A DNA stretch of 46,746 nucleotides, taken from the NCBI GenBank assembly GCA_946187865.1, contig CAMHST010000016.1, positions 1 through 46,746 of the forward strand. The letters run 5' to 3'. Position numbers and translations under genes: made by a program. Under the pieces are notes generated by a model. The model made no database searches and was not told the origin of the DNA. It saw only the letters and a list, made by a program, of their open reading frames with translations. The stretch is from an uncultured Bacteroidales bacterium (GTDB lineage Bacteria; Bacteroidota; Bacteroidia; Bacteroidales; UBA932). How positions within the stretch are numbered: position 1 is the first letter of the stretch; each line of letters begins with the position of its first letter. Below, in pieces: positions 1 to 6,699 of this stretch.

Positions 1-256
1 TGCTGCCGGTGCTGCGGGTGGCGGTTCCGGTGCTGCGGCTGCGGTTGTCCTGCTGGACAGCCCCGCTGGAGCGGCTGGTGGAGGACCCGGAAGACCGGGA
101 CACCGAGGCGCCGGAGGAACGGGTAGTGCTCTGGGAAGAGCGGGTGGTGGTGCCGCCGGAATTTCCGCGGGAGCGGGTCTGGGCAGCCATATCAGGTGCC
201 GTGAGCATGGCCAGTGCCATTGCAAAAGTAACGGCGGTTGTCAAAATCCTTCTCAT
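1..256 (-). CDS. Secreted Ser/Arg/Thr-rich protein, 3' end outside window
   Basis: Reading leftward from an ATG at 256, the frame stays open to the window edge, giving about 85 residues of a longer protein. The first 25 residues (MRRILTTAVTF..., then a hydrophobic stretch ending near Ala-Gln) look like a Sec signal peptide. What follows is low complexity: Ser, Arg, Thr and Gly with repeated TRSS and SRSSGSS runs. No domain is recognisable in the visible part, so no function is given. It lies 19 bases downstream of namZ on the same strand, so it may be the third gene of a murI-namZ transcript. The opposite strand is also open here, but only as a by-product of the repetitive composition. Confidence 0.6.
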   Translation of the reverse strand, partial: MRRILTTAVTFAMALAMLTAPDMAAQTRSRGNSGGTTTRSSQSTTRSSGASVSRSSGSSTSRSSGAVQQDNRSRSTGTATRSTGS

Positions 257-275
257 AGCATCTCAAGTTTAAAAG

Positions 276-1523
276 TTAGCGGTATAGGTAATATTTTTGG
301 GAAACCGCCTTGAAGTCTTCGGTATCCTTGTTCCAGAAATCAACGATGTCGGCTACTTTCAGGCGCTTTCCAAAAGTAGTCCTTACATAATCCGTACCAC
401 AGACAATATCCAGCATCCGGGTGCTCTTGAGCGGGAAAGGATTATGGCCGGGGAAAAGCTCGTGGACGGCCTGCATCACGTAAAACTGGGTGAGCGTGAT
501 GGTGGCGGCTTCGTAGTCCGGGTAGAAGAACTGCACCCCGTGGACAAGCTTGCCGGCGAGCGACCCGGAAATGGGCTTGTAGTGGATGGTGCGGAAGGCG
601 GTGCCCGGAATCCGGTAGCTGTCCAGCCGCTCCTTGAGCTTGTCGGCATCGATCCAGGTGGCGGCGAAGGTCTGGAAGGGGATGGTGTATCCCACGCCGA
701 TGTTCAGGTGCCCCATCTCTCCGCAGATGCCGGCCGACGGATAGCCTGTGGCCGATTCCATGGACGGGATGTTGGGCGAGGGCAGGATCCAGGGGAGGCC
801 GGTGTCCCGGTATTGCATCCAGCGCTGCCAGCCCCGCATGGGGATCACGTCCAGCTTGCATTTCAGCGGCTCTTCCTTGCCGTTTTGCCCTCGGTTCAGC
901 CCTTCCTCGTTGATGAGTCCGGCCAGTTCGGCCACCGTGAGGCCATACACGTACGGGATGCGGAATTCGCTCACGAACGAGTGGAACCCTTCCTCTACGT
1001 AAGGGCCTTCCACCTTGAGCCCGCCCAGGGGGTTGGGCCGGTCCAGCACCAGCACTTCGATGTCGGCTTTGGCGCAGGCCCGCATCACCAGGCCGAGGGT
1101 GGAGATGAAGGTGTAGCTGCGGGTGCCCACGTCCTGGATGTCGTACACCATGACGTCGATCCCCTCCAGCATTTTGGCGGTGGGCTCACGCGTGGGCCCG
1201 TAGAGGGAATACACCGGAAGGCCGGTCTTGGGGTCTGTGCCGCTCTCTATATGGTCTCCGGCGTAGGCGTCTCCCCGGACCCCGTGTTCGGGACCGTACA
1301 GTGCAACCAGGTTCACCTCGGGGGCTTCGAAGAGGATGTCGATGGTGGAGCGCAGCCGGCGGTCCACGCCGCTGGGGTTCGTGACCAGCCCCACGCGTTT
1401 TCCCAGCAGCGGCTCGAAGCCGTAGCTTTCCAGCACTTCTATGCCGGGAACCACCTGGGCATTGAGTGTAATGCTTGCGAATAGGACCAGGAGCGTTATT
1501 GTTAAGTGCTTGATTATTTTCAT
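276..1523 (-). CDS. namZ: Exo-beta-N-acetylmuramidase NamZ (DUF1343 family)
   Basis: A 415-residue secreted protein of the DUF1343/YbbC family. The Bacillus member (NamZ) removes terminal MurNAc from peptidoglycan fragments. The start at 1523 was chosen because it begins a clean signal peptide (MKIIKHLTITLLVLFASITLNAQ, residues 1-23); an upstream in-frame ATG would add 24 hydrophilic residues before it. Visible family blocks are GKRVGLVTNPSGVD (about residues 40-53), GPEHGVRGDAYAG (about 78-90) and VYDIQDVGTRSYTF (about 127-140), with a C-terminal domain of the expected length. The gene lies 73 bases downstream of murI on the same strand. The pairing suggests wall recycling combined with supply of D-glutamate, though cotranscription is inferred. 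A periplasmic location follows from the signal peptide. Confidence 0.92.
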   Translation of the reverse strand: MKIIKHLTITLLVLFASITLNAQVVPGIEVLESYGFEPLLGKRVGLVTNPSGVDRRLRSTIDILFEAPEVNLVALYGPEHGVRGDAYAGDHIESGTDPKTGLPVYSLYGPTREPTAKMLEGIDVMVYDIQDVGTRSYTFISTLGLVMRACAKADIEVLVLDRPNPLGGLKVEGPYVEEGFHSFVSEFRIPYVYGLTVAELAGLINEEGLNRGQNGKEEPLKCKLDVIPMRGWQRWMQYRDTGLPWILPSPNIPSMESATGYPSAGICGEMGHLNIGVGYTIPFQTFAATWIDADKLKERLDSYRIPGTAFRTIHYKPISGSLAGKLVHGVQFFYPDYEAATITLTQFYVMQAVHELFPGHNPFPLKSTRMLDIVCGTDYVRTTFGKRLKVADIVDFWNKDTEDFKAVSQKYYLYR

Positions 1524-1596
1524 GTTATGAGTTTGTGTCTGGTGAAAGAAGGAGGGACTGTTTTGTGTAAATGGGTGAATGATAGTGCCTTGCATT

Positions 1597-2352
1597 TTAC
1601 TGGGAAACCAGGGCGAAAATCCTTTGCAGGGATTCCGGCTGCCCGGAGAAGTACAAATCTACGGAGAAAGGACCTTCGCCGGTGGGGATACCTCTCTCTT
1701 GCAAGACACGTACCGTTTGCCGCGCCACGGCGGGAGCGGGATCGATCACCTTCACGTCCGGCCCGGCAAGCCGCTCGATGACAGGCTGGAGGAAGGGATA
1801 GTGCGTGCAGCCCAGCACGATGGTGTCTGCTCCCGCATCCAGCAGGGGCTGCAGGGAAGCCCTAACCGTGGATTCGGCCTCCGGACCGTCCAGGATGCCG
1901 TTTTCCACCAGTTCCACGAAGCCTTGGCCCACGTGCTCTACGATTTTGACGTCGTCGGCGTAGCGGCCTCTGGTGTTCAGGTATTTGGAGCCTTTCAGGG
2001 TGCCGGCCGTGGCCAGGACGCCGATTACGCCGCTGCGGGTGCCCAGCGCGGCCGGTTTCACGGCAGGTTCCATGCCGATGAAGGGGACGTCCGGGTATTC
2101 CGCCCGCAGGGTGGCGATGGCCGCTGCGGTGGCAGTGTTGCAGGCGACGACGATGATGTCGGCCCCCATGCCCAGGAGGATTTCCGTGATGGCGCGTCCC
2201 CGGTCCTGGATGTATTCCGGCGTTTTTTCCCCGTAAGGGCAGTGGGCGTTGTCCGCGAAAAAGAGATAACGCTCCTGCGGGAGGACTTTGATCAGTTCCC
2301 GATAGACCGAAAGCCCGCCGCTTCCGGAGTCGAATATGCCGATGGACGCCAT
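1597..2352 (-). CDS. murI: Glutamate racemase
   Basis: Interconverts L- and D-glutamate in the cytoplasm and so supplies D-Glu for the peptidoglycan stem peptide. It has 251 residues, normal for the family. The N-terminal IGIFDSGSGGLSV block carries the first acid, ACNTA (about residues 70-74) the first catalytic cysteine, and GCTHYPF (about 181-187) the second cysteine and histidine. The start at 2352 (MASIGIFDSG) fits family N-termini; an ATG 21 bases upstream would add seven residues without homology. A TATATTTG -7 element at 2361-2368 is very close to this start, implying an extremely short leader. It is divergent from the transporter at 2425 and upstream of namZ. Confidence 0.96.
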   Translation of the reverse strand: MASIGIFDSGSGGLSVYRELIKVLPQERYLFFADNAHCPYGEKTPEYIQDRGRAITEILLGMGADIIVVACNTATAAAIATLRAEYPDVPFIGMEPAVKPAALGTRSGVIGVLATAGTLKGSKYLNTRGRYADDVKIVEHVGQGFVELVENGILDGPEAESTVRASLQPLLDAGADTIVLGCTHYPFLQPVIERLAGPDVKVIDPAPAVARQTVRVLQERGIPTGEGPFSVDLYFSGQPESLQRIFALVSQ

Positions 2353-2360
2353 TACAATGG

Positions 2361-2399
2361 CAAATATACACAATTTTACAAATATAAATTGTATCTTTG
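2361..2399. promoter_or_regulatory. Divergent Bacteroidota promoters for murI and the AspT-like transporter
   Basis: In the 72-base gap between the two start codons there is a TATATTTG element on the minus strand (2361-2368) facing murI and a TATCTTTG element on the plus strand (2392-2399) facing the transporter. Both match the TAnnTTTG -7 consensus. No convincing -33 element was assigned. Confidence 0.6.
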
Positions 2400-2424
2400 C
2401 TGCTCAAAAAACAGGCTTTGTACT

Positions 2425-4107
2425 ATGCATGACTTATTCTTCTCTTCCGGTACCGGACATTCCCTGATGATTTTGTCTTTCGTGATAGGAATCGGCCTCC
2501 TGCTGGGCAAGGTGAAAATCAAAGGAATTTCCCTGGGACCCATCTGGGTGCTGTTCGTGGGCATTCTGTTCGGGGCGCTGGGCATCCGGGACGACTCCCT
2601 GTTCCTGCATTTTCTCAAAGAATTCGGCCTGGTGCTGTTCGTGTTCACCATCGGCTTTCAGGTGGGCCCCGGCTTCTTCTCCTCTTTCAGGAAGGGCGGG
2701 CTCCGGTTCAATCTGCTGTCGCTGCTGCTGGTGGGCCTGGTGGTGCTGACCACCCTGTGTATCTGGTGGGCCACCGGCGAAAGTATTCCGCAGATGGTGG
2801 GGACCATGTCCGGCGCCGTAACCAACACCCCGGGTATGGGTACCTCCCAGCAAACCTGGTACGACACGGTGTACGGTACTTTCCTGGCAGAAGTGGAACA
2901 TCCCTACACGGCCTCCGAGATAGCCAATTCCTTTGCCATCGCCTATCCGGTGGGCCTGGTTGCAGCCCTTCTGGTCATGGTGCTGCTGCGCTGGCTGTTC
3001 CGAGTGGATGTGAAAAAGGAATCCCAGGCTCTGCTGGCGCAGAAAGACGGCCGGGACACCGTGCATGCCATGCAGTTCCAGGTGCTGAATCCCGCCCTGT
3101 ACGGGAAACCGTTGCTGGAAATCCTGGATACGATGCCGGGCGATTATACCGTGAGCGGATTGTACCGCGCCGACAAAGCCTTCACCCGAAACGACAACCC
3201 TGTCCTGGAGGAAGGGGACCGGATTTCGGTGGATGCGGCCGAAAAAGAACGGACCAAACTGCGTTTGTGTTTCGGCGGGGAACTGAAGGTGCAGGAAGGG
3301 GAGGAACCGGCCGGAAAAGGCAGCGTGGTTACCCGTAAGATCATGATAACCAAGTCCTCGTTCACCGGGACCAAGATCAGGGAACTGGACCTGGAGAAAA
3401 AATATGGCGTCTCGGTGGTACGGATCCTCCGCTCCGGCGTGGAGCTGGTTGCCCGCCCGGACCTGTTCCTGCAGATGGGGGACGGCCTGCGGGTGGTGGG
3501 CAGCCCGGATGGTCTGGACCAGGTTTCCGCCCTTTTCGGAAACAACAGTTCGGAGCTGGACAAGCCCAACCTGGCGCCGGTGTTCATCGGAATCGGCCTG
3601 GGACTTATCCTGGGTGCCGTTCCCATCCATTTCCCGGGCATGAACCATGTGGTGCGTTTCGGCCTGGCCGCCGGACCGCTGCTGCTGGGAATCATCATCG
3701 GCCATTTCGGCCCGAAATGGAAGATCACTACGTACACCAGTACCAGCGCCCTGCGCATGATCCGGGAACTGGGCCTGTGCCTGCTGCTTGCCACGGTGGG
3801 TCTGGGGGCCGGCGGCTCCTTTGCGGAAACCTTTGCCACCAGCGGCGCAGAGATCCTCCTGTATTCCGCCATTATCGCTTTCGTGCCGCTGATGCTGACG
3901 GCCGTTATCGCCCGTTATCTGCTGCATCAGAATTTCTTCCATATCTGCGGCCTGCTGTCCGGGGCCACCACCAACCCCTTCGCCCTGGATTTCGTGACGC
4001 AGGTGTACAAGACGGAAGAGGCGTCGGTGGCCTATGCCAGCGTGTATCCTTTCGCCCTGTTCCTGCAGGTGGTGTCGGCCCAGCTGCTGATTCTGCTGGG
4101 CGTATGA
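2425..4107 (+). CDS. AspT/YidE-family putative transporter with two RCK_C domains
   Basis: A 560-residue inner-membrane protein of the aspartate:alanine exchanger (AspT/YidE/YbjL) family. The layout is typical: about five hydrophobic helices at the N-terminus (residues 10-190), two soluble TrkA-C/RCK_C-like modules in the middle (about 205-290 and 295-370, the latter around TGTKIRELDLEKKYGVSVV), and a second set of helices (about 385-560). The two membrane halves repeat the motif SGAVTNTPG (about residue 132) and SGATTNPFA (about 514), as expected for an internal duplication. The substrate cannot be read from sequence. The start ATG at 2425 lies 25 bases after a TATCTTTG element; the frame is open further upstream, but that stretch lies opposite murI. 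Confidence 0.88.
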   Translation: MHDLFFSSGTGHSLMILSFVIGIGLLLGKVKIKGISLGPIWVLFVGILFGALGIRDDSLFLHFLKEFGLVLFVFTIGFQVGPGFFSSFRKGGLRFNLLSLLLVGLVVLTTLCIWWATGESIPQMVGTMSGAVTNTPGMGTSQQTWYDTVYGTFLAEVEHPYTASEIANSFAIAYPVGLVAALLVMVLLRWLFRVDVKKESQALLAQKDGRDTVHAMQFQVLNPALYGKPLLEILDTMPGDYTVSGLYRADKAFTRNDNPVLEEGDRISVDAAEKERTKLRLCFGGELKVQEGEEPAGKGSVVTRKIMITKSSFTGTKIRELDLEKKYGVSVVRILRSGVELVARPDLFLQMGDGLRVVGSPDGLDQVSALFGNNSSELDKPNLAPVFIGIGLGLILGAVPIHFPGMNHVVRFGLAAGPLLLGIIIGHFGPKWKITTYTSTSALRMIRELGLCLLLATVGLGAGGSFAETFATSGAEILLYSAIIAFVPLMLTAVIARYLLHQNFFHICGLLSGATTNPFALDFVTQVYKTEEASVAYASVYPFALFLQVVSAQLLILLGV

Positions 4108-4150
4108 CGGGATGCCCGTGGGGCCCGTTGCAAAGAAGGAGGTTTGTTCG

Positions 4151-4158
4151 TATATTTG
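4151..4158 (+). promoter_or_regulatory. -7 element for prfB
   Basis: TATATTTG, a full match to TAnnTTTG, lies 24 bases before the prfB start. It suggests that prfB-ridA-DUF1295 form a transcription unit separate from the upstream transporter. Confidence 0.55.
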
Positions 4159-4182
4159 CATTGATTTAAAAGCAGATTCGCG

Positions 4183-5325
4183 ATGGTTACGCTGGAACAG
4201 ATAAAGGACTTGCGGCAGCGGCTTTCCACCCTGGAGGCCTGTCTGGATATTGCCGGAAAACGGAAAGAGGTGGAGGCCAAGACCCAGGAAAGCCTGGCGC
4301 CGGACTTTTGGGGGGATCCCAAAGCGGCGGAGCTTTTCCTGAAAAAACTCGCCGGCGTAAAGTCCTGGGTGGCCGATTATGACAAGGCGGCCGTGGCCGT
4401 GGACGACCTGGACGTGCTGTACGAATTTGCCAAGGACAGCCTCTCCGGCAGCGACGACGAAGCGATGGAAACGGACGAGACCCGTGAGCTGGACCAGGCC
4501 TACGCTACCGCTTTGGATGCGGTGGAGGCCTTGGAACTCAGGAACATGCTGGGCGGGGAAGGCGACAATCTGGGCGCCATCCTCACCATCAATTCCGGTG
4601 CCGGCGGCACGGAGGCCAACGACTGGAGCGCCATGCTCATGCGCATGTACCTGCGCTGGGGAGAGCGCAACGGCTACAAGATGACCGTAACCGCCCTGCT
4701 GGAAGGGGAAGAGGCCGGCATCAAAAGCTGCACCATCGAAGTGGAGGGGGATTATGCCTACGGCTACCTGAAGGCGGAAAACGGCGTGCACCGGCTGGTG
4801 CGCATTTCGCCGTTCAATGCCCAGGGGAAACGCCAGACCACTTTCTCCAGCGTGTTCGTGTATCCGCTGGTGGACGACTCCATCAACATAGAGATCGACC
4901 CCGGAGACCTGGAGTGGGACACCTTCCGCAGCGGCGGCCATGGCGGCCAGAACGTGAACAAGGTGGAAACGGGCGTGCGCGTGCGTCACATCCCCTCCGG
5001 CATCATGGTGGAGAATACGGAAACCCGCTCGCAGCAGGACAACCGGCAGCGGGCCCTCCTAATCCTGAAATCCCGCCTGTACGACATTGAACTCAAGAAA
5101 AGGCAGGAGAAGCAGGCGGAACTGGAAGGCCAGAAAAAACGCATCGAGTGGGGCTCCCAGATCCGCAACTATGTGCTGCACCCGTACAAACTGGTGAAAG
5201 ACCTTCGCACCGGCTACAGTACGGCAGACACCCAAGGCGTGCTGGACGGAGACCTCAACGAATTCATGAAGACCTACCTGATGGGCAAGGGCGCCGCCGT
5301 CACCGACGCGGAAGACCTGGACTAG
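4183..5325 (+). CDS. prfB: Peptide chain release factor 2
   Basis: RF2 recognises UAA and UGA stop codons and triggers peptide release on the ribosome. The 380-residue protein has the N-terminal helical region, the SPF codon-recognition tripeptide (residues 209-211, in VRISPFNAQG) and the catalytic GGQ (254-256, in GGHGGQNVNK). The residue before GGQ is His, where many RF2 proteins have Ala. The reading frame is continuous: where E. coli and many bacteria have an in-frame UGA and a +1 frameshift (after ...RGYL), this gene reads straight through EACLDI with CTG GAT. The usual autoregulatory frameshift is therefore absent. ridA follows after 48 bases. Confidence 0.96.
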   Translation: MVTLEQIKDLRQRLSTLEACLDIAGKRKEVEAKTQESLAPDFWGDPKAAELFLKKLAGVKSWVADYDKAAVAVDDLDVLYEFAKDSLSGSDDEAMETDETRELDQAYATALDAVEALELRNMLGGEGDNLGAILTINSGAGGTEANDWSAMLMRMYLRWGERNGYKMTVTALLEGEEAGIKSCTIEVEGDYAYGYLKAENGVHRLVRISPFNAQGKRQTTFSSVFVYPLVDDSINIEIDPGDLEWDTFRSGGHGGQNVNKVETGVRVRHIPSGIMVENTETRSQQDNRQRALLILKSRLYDIELKKRQEKQAELEGQKKRIEWGSQIRNYVLHPYKLVKDLRTGYSTADTQGVLDGDLNEFMKTYLMGKGAAVTDAEDLD

Positions 5326-5373
5326 CGTTAAGTATCACCGATGAAAAAGTTTCCATTAATTCTTCTGATTATT

Positions 5374-5751
5374 ATGAACGCTATTCAAACAGAAAAGGCC
5401 CCTGCGGCCATCGGCCCGTACAGCCAGGCCATCAACAGCGGTGCCGGACTTGTCTTTGTGTCCGGACAACTCCCCATAGACCCTGCCACCGGCACATTCC
5501 CGGAGGGCGGCGTGAAGGAGCAGACCCGCCAGAGCCTCACCAATGCGAAAGCCATTCTTGAAGCCGCCGGGCTGGGCCTGGGCAATGTGGTGAAAACCAC
5601 TGTCTTCCTTGCCGATATGGGGGATTTTGCCGCCATGAACGAAGTCTATGCCCAGTTCTTCTGCGCCCCGTTCCCGGCCCGCAGCGCCGTGGCCGTGAAG
5701 ACGCTTCCGAAAGGGGCGCTGGTAGAGGTGGAGTGCATCGCAGCCGTCTAA
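5374..5751 (+). CDS. ridA: RidA family enamine/imine deaminase
   Basis: A 125-residue RidA/YjgF protein, which in characterised members hydrolyses reactive 2-aminoacrylate-type enamines released by PLP enzymes. Family motifs are present: AIGPYSQAI near the start, FVSGQLPIDP (about 28-37), the KTTVFLADM block and FPARSAV with the substrate-binding Arg (about 104-110), and VEVECIAAV at the end. The start at 5374 gives the family-standard length. An ATG at 5341 would add 11 hydrophobic residues resembling half a signal peptide, which is not expected for a cytosolic enzyme. It lies between prfB and a membrane gene that begins 3 bases after its stop, so the two are probably translated from one message. 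Confidence 0.93.
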   Translation: MNAIQTEKAPAAIGPYSQAINSGAGLVFVSGQLPIDPATGTFPEGGVKEQTRQSLTNAKAILEAAGLGLGNVVKTTVFLADMGDFAAMNEVYAQFFCAPFPARSAVAVKTLPKGALVEVECIAAV

Positions 5752-5754
5752 GCC

Positions 5755-6699
5755 ATGAAAATGAATATTCCGCTGATGGGGACGCTCCTGGGGCTGTCGC
5801 TCATCGTGTGCCCTTTACTGTATATCTATGTGGGCCCGCCGCTGGACGCCCAGCAGTTGCAGGTGCTGAAAACCTTGGGCATCATCGCCCTCTGCAGCGC
5901 CGCCTGGTGCTTCGTGGTGGGCGAACTCACCGGGAACAACAGCCAGATGGACAAGCTCTGGAGCCTGCTTCCCATCGCCTACACCTGGATCATCGCCGTC
6001 AACGGGGGAATGAGCCTCCGGCTGGTGGTGATGGCCGTCCTGGCCACGCTGTGGGGTGCCCGCCTCACCTACAACTTCGCCCGCAAAGGTGCTTATAAGC
6101 TCAAATTCTGGGAAGGGGAAGAGGACTACCGCTGGGGTGTAGTGCGCAGCGGCCCTCCTTTCAAGGGGCGCAGATGGGCCTGGGCCCTGTTCGACCTCTT
6201 TTTCATCAGCATCTACCAGAATGCGCTGGTGCTCATGACCACCTTCCCTGCGCTGGTGAGCATGAACTCTGCTGTCCCGTTCGGCGGAATCGATGTGCTG
6301 GCGGCCATCCTTACGCTGGGCTTCATTGTCTATGAAACCCTTGCCGACGAGCAGCAGTGGGCCTTCCAGACCACCAAGTGGAAGATGATCAAAGCGGGAA
6401 AGAAGCTGGAAGAGCTTCCCGCACCTTACAACAAGGGATTTAACACCGTGGGCCTCTGGAGTCGCAGCCGCCATCCCAACTATTATGCCGAGCAGGGCAC
6501 CTGGATCGCCTTCTACGTGTTCTCCATCGGCGCCGGGGTGGGCCTTTTTAACTGGAGCGTCATCGGGGCGCTGCTGCTGGTGGTCCTCTTTCTGGGCAGT
6601 TCGGCCCTGGCGGAACAAATCAGTTCCCTCAAGTATCCGGAATACGCCCGCTACTGCAAGACCGTTTCCAAGTTCTTCCCCGGGAAAAAGTACGTTTAG
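5755..6699 (+). CDS. DUF1295 membrane protein, steroid 5-alpha-reductase-like
   Basis: A 314-residue polytopic membrane protein of the DUF1295 family, related in fold to steroid 5-alpha reductases and isoprenylcysteine methyltransferases. About seven to eight hydrophobic segments are visible. Diagnostic blocks are WGARLTYNFARKG (about residues 100-112), EDYRWG (about 121-126) and, near the C-terminus, GLWSRSRHPNYYAEQ (about 237-251), where the RHPNY segment usually lines the NADPH/cofactor site. The natural substrate is unknown. It starts just after the ridA stop and ends in a 4-base convergent overlap with the MMPL gene. Either ATG at 5755 or the one two codons later could be the start. Confidence 0.85.
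   Translation: MKMNIPLMGTLLGLSLIVCPLLYIYVGPPLDAQQLQVLKTLGIIALCSAAWCFVVGELTGNNSQMDKLWSLLPIAYTWIIAVNGGMSLRLVVMAVLATLWGARLTYNFARKGAYKLKFWEGEEDYRWGVVRSGPPFKGRRWAWALFDLFFISIYQNALVLMTTFPALVSMNSAVPFGGIDVLAAILTLGFIVYETLADEQQWAFQTTKWKMIKAGKKLEELPAPYNKGFNTVGLWSRSRHPNYYAEQGTWIAFYVFSIGAGVGLFNWSVIGALLLVVLFLGSSALAEQISSLKYPEYARYCKTVSKFFPGKKYV

Noticed and set aside
297..1484. Long open frame on the plus strand opposite namZ
   Set aside because: High-GC antisense shadow of a well-identified gene; no protein family features.
1579..2424. Upstream extension of the transporter frame across murI
   Set aside because: The extension is antisense to murI and unlike the family; the promoter and family start are at 2392-2425.
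2434..4989. An 851-residue open frame on the minus strand
   Set aside because: Antisense to the transporter and prfB, both with clear motifs; the translation is His/Gln/Gly-rich, as shadows of GC-rich genes are.
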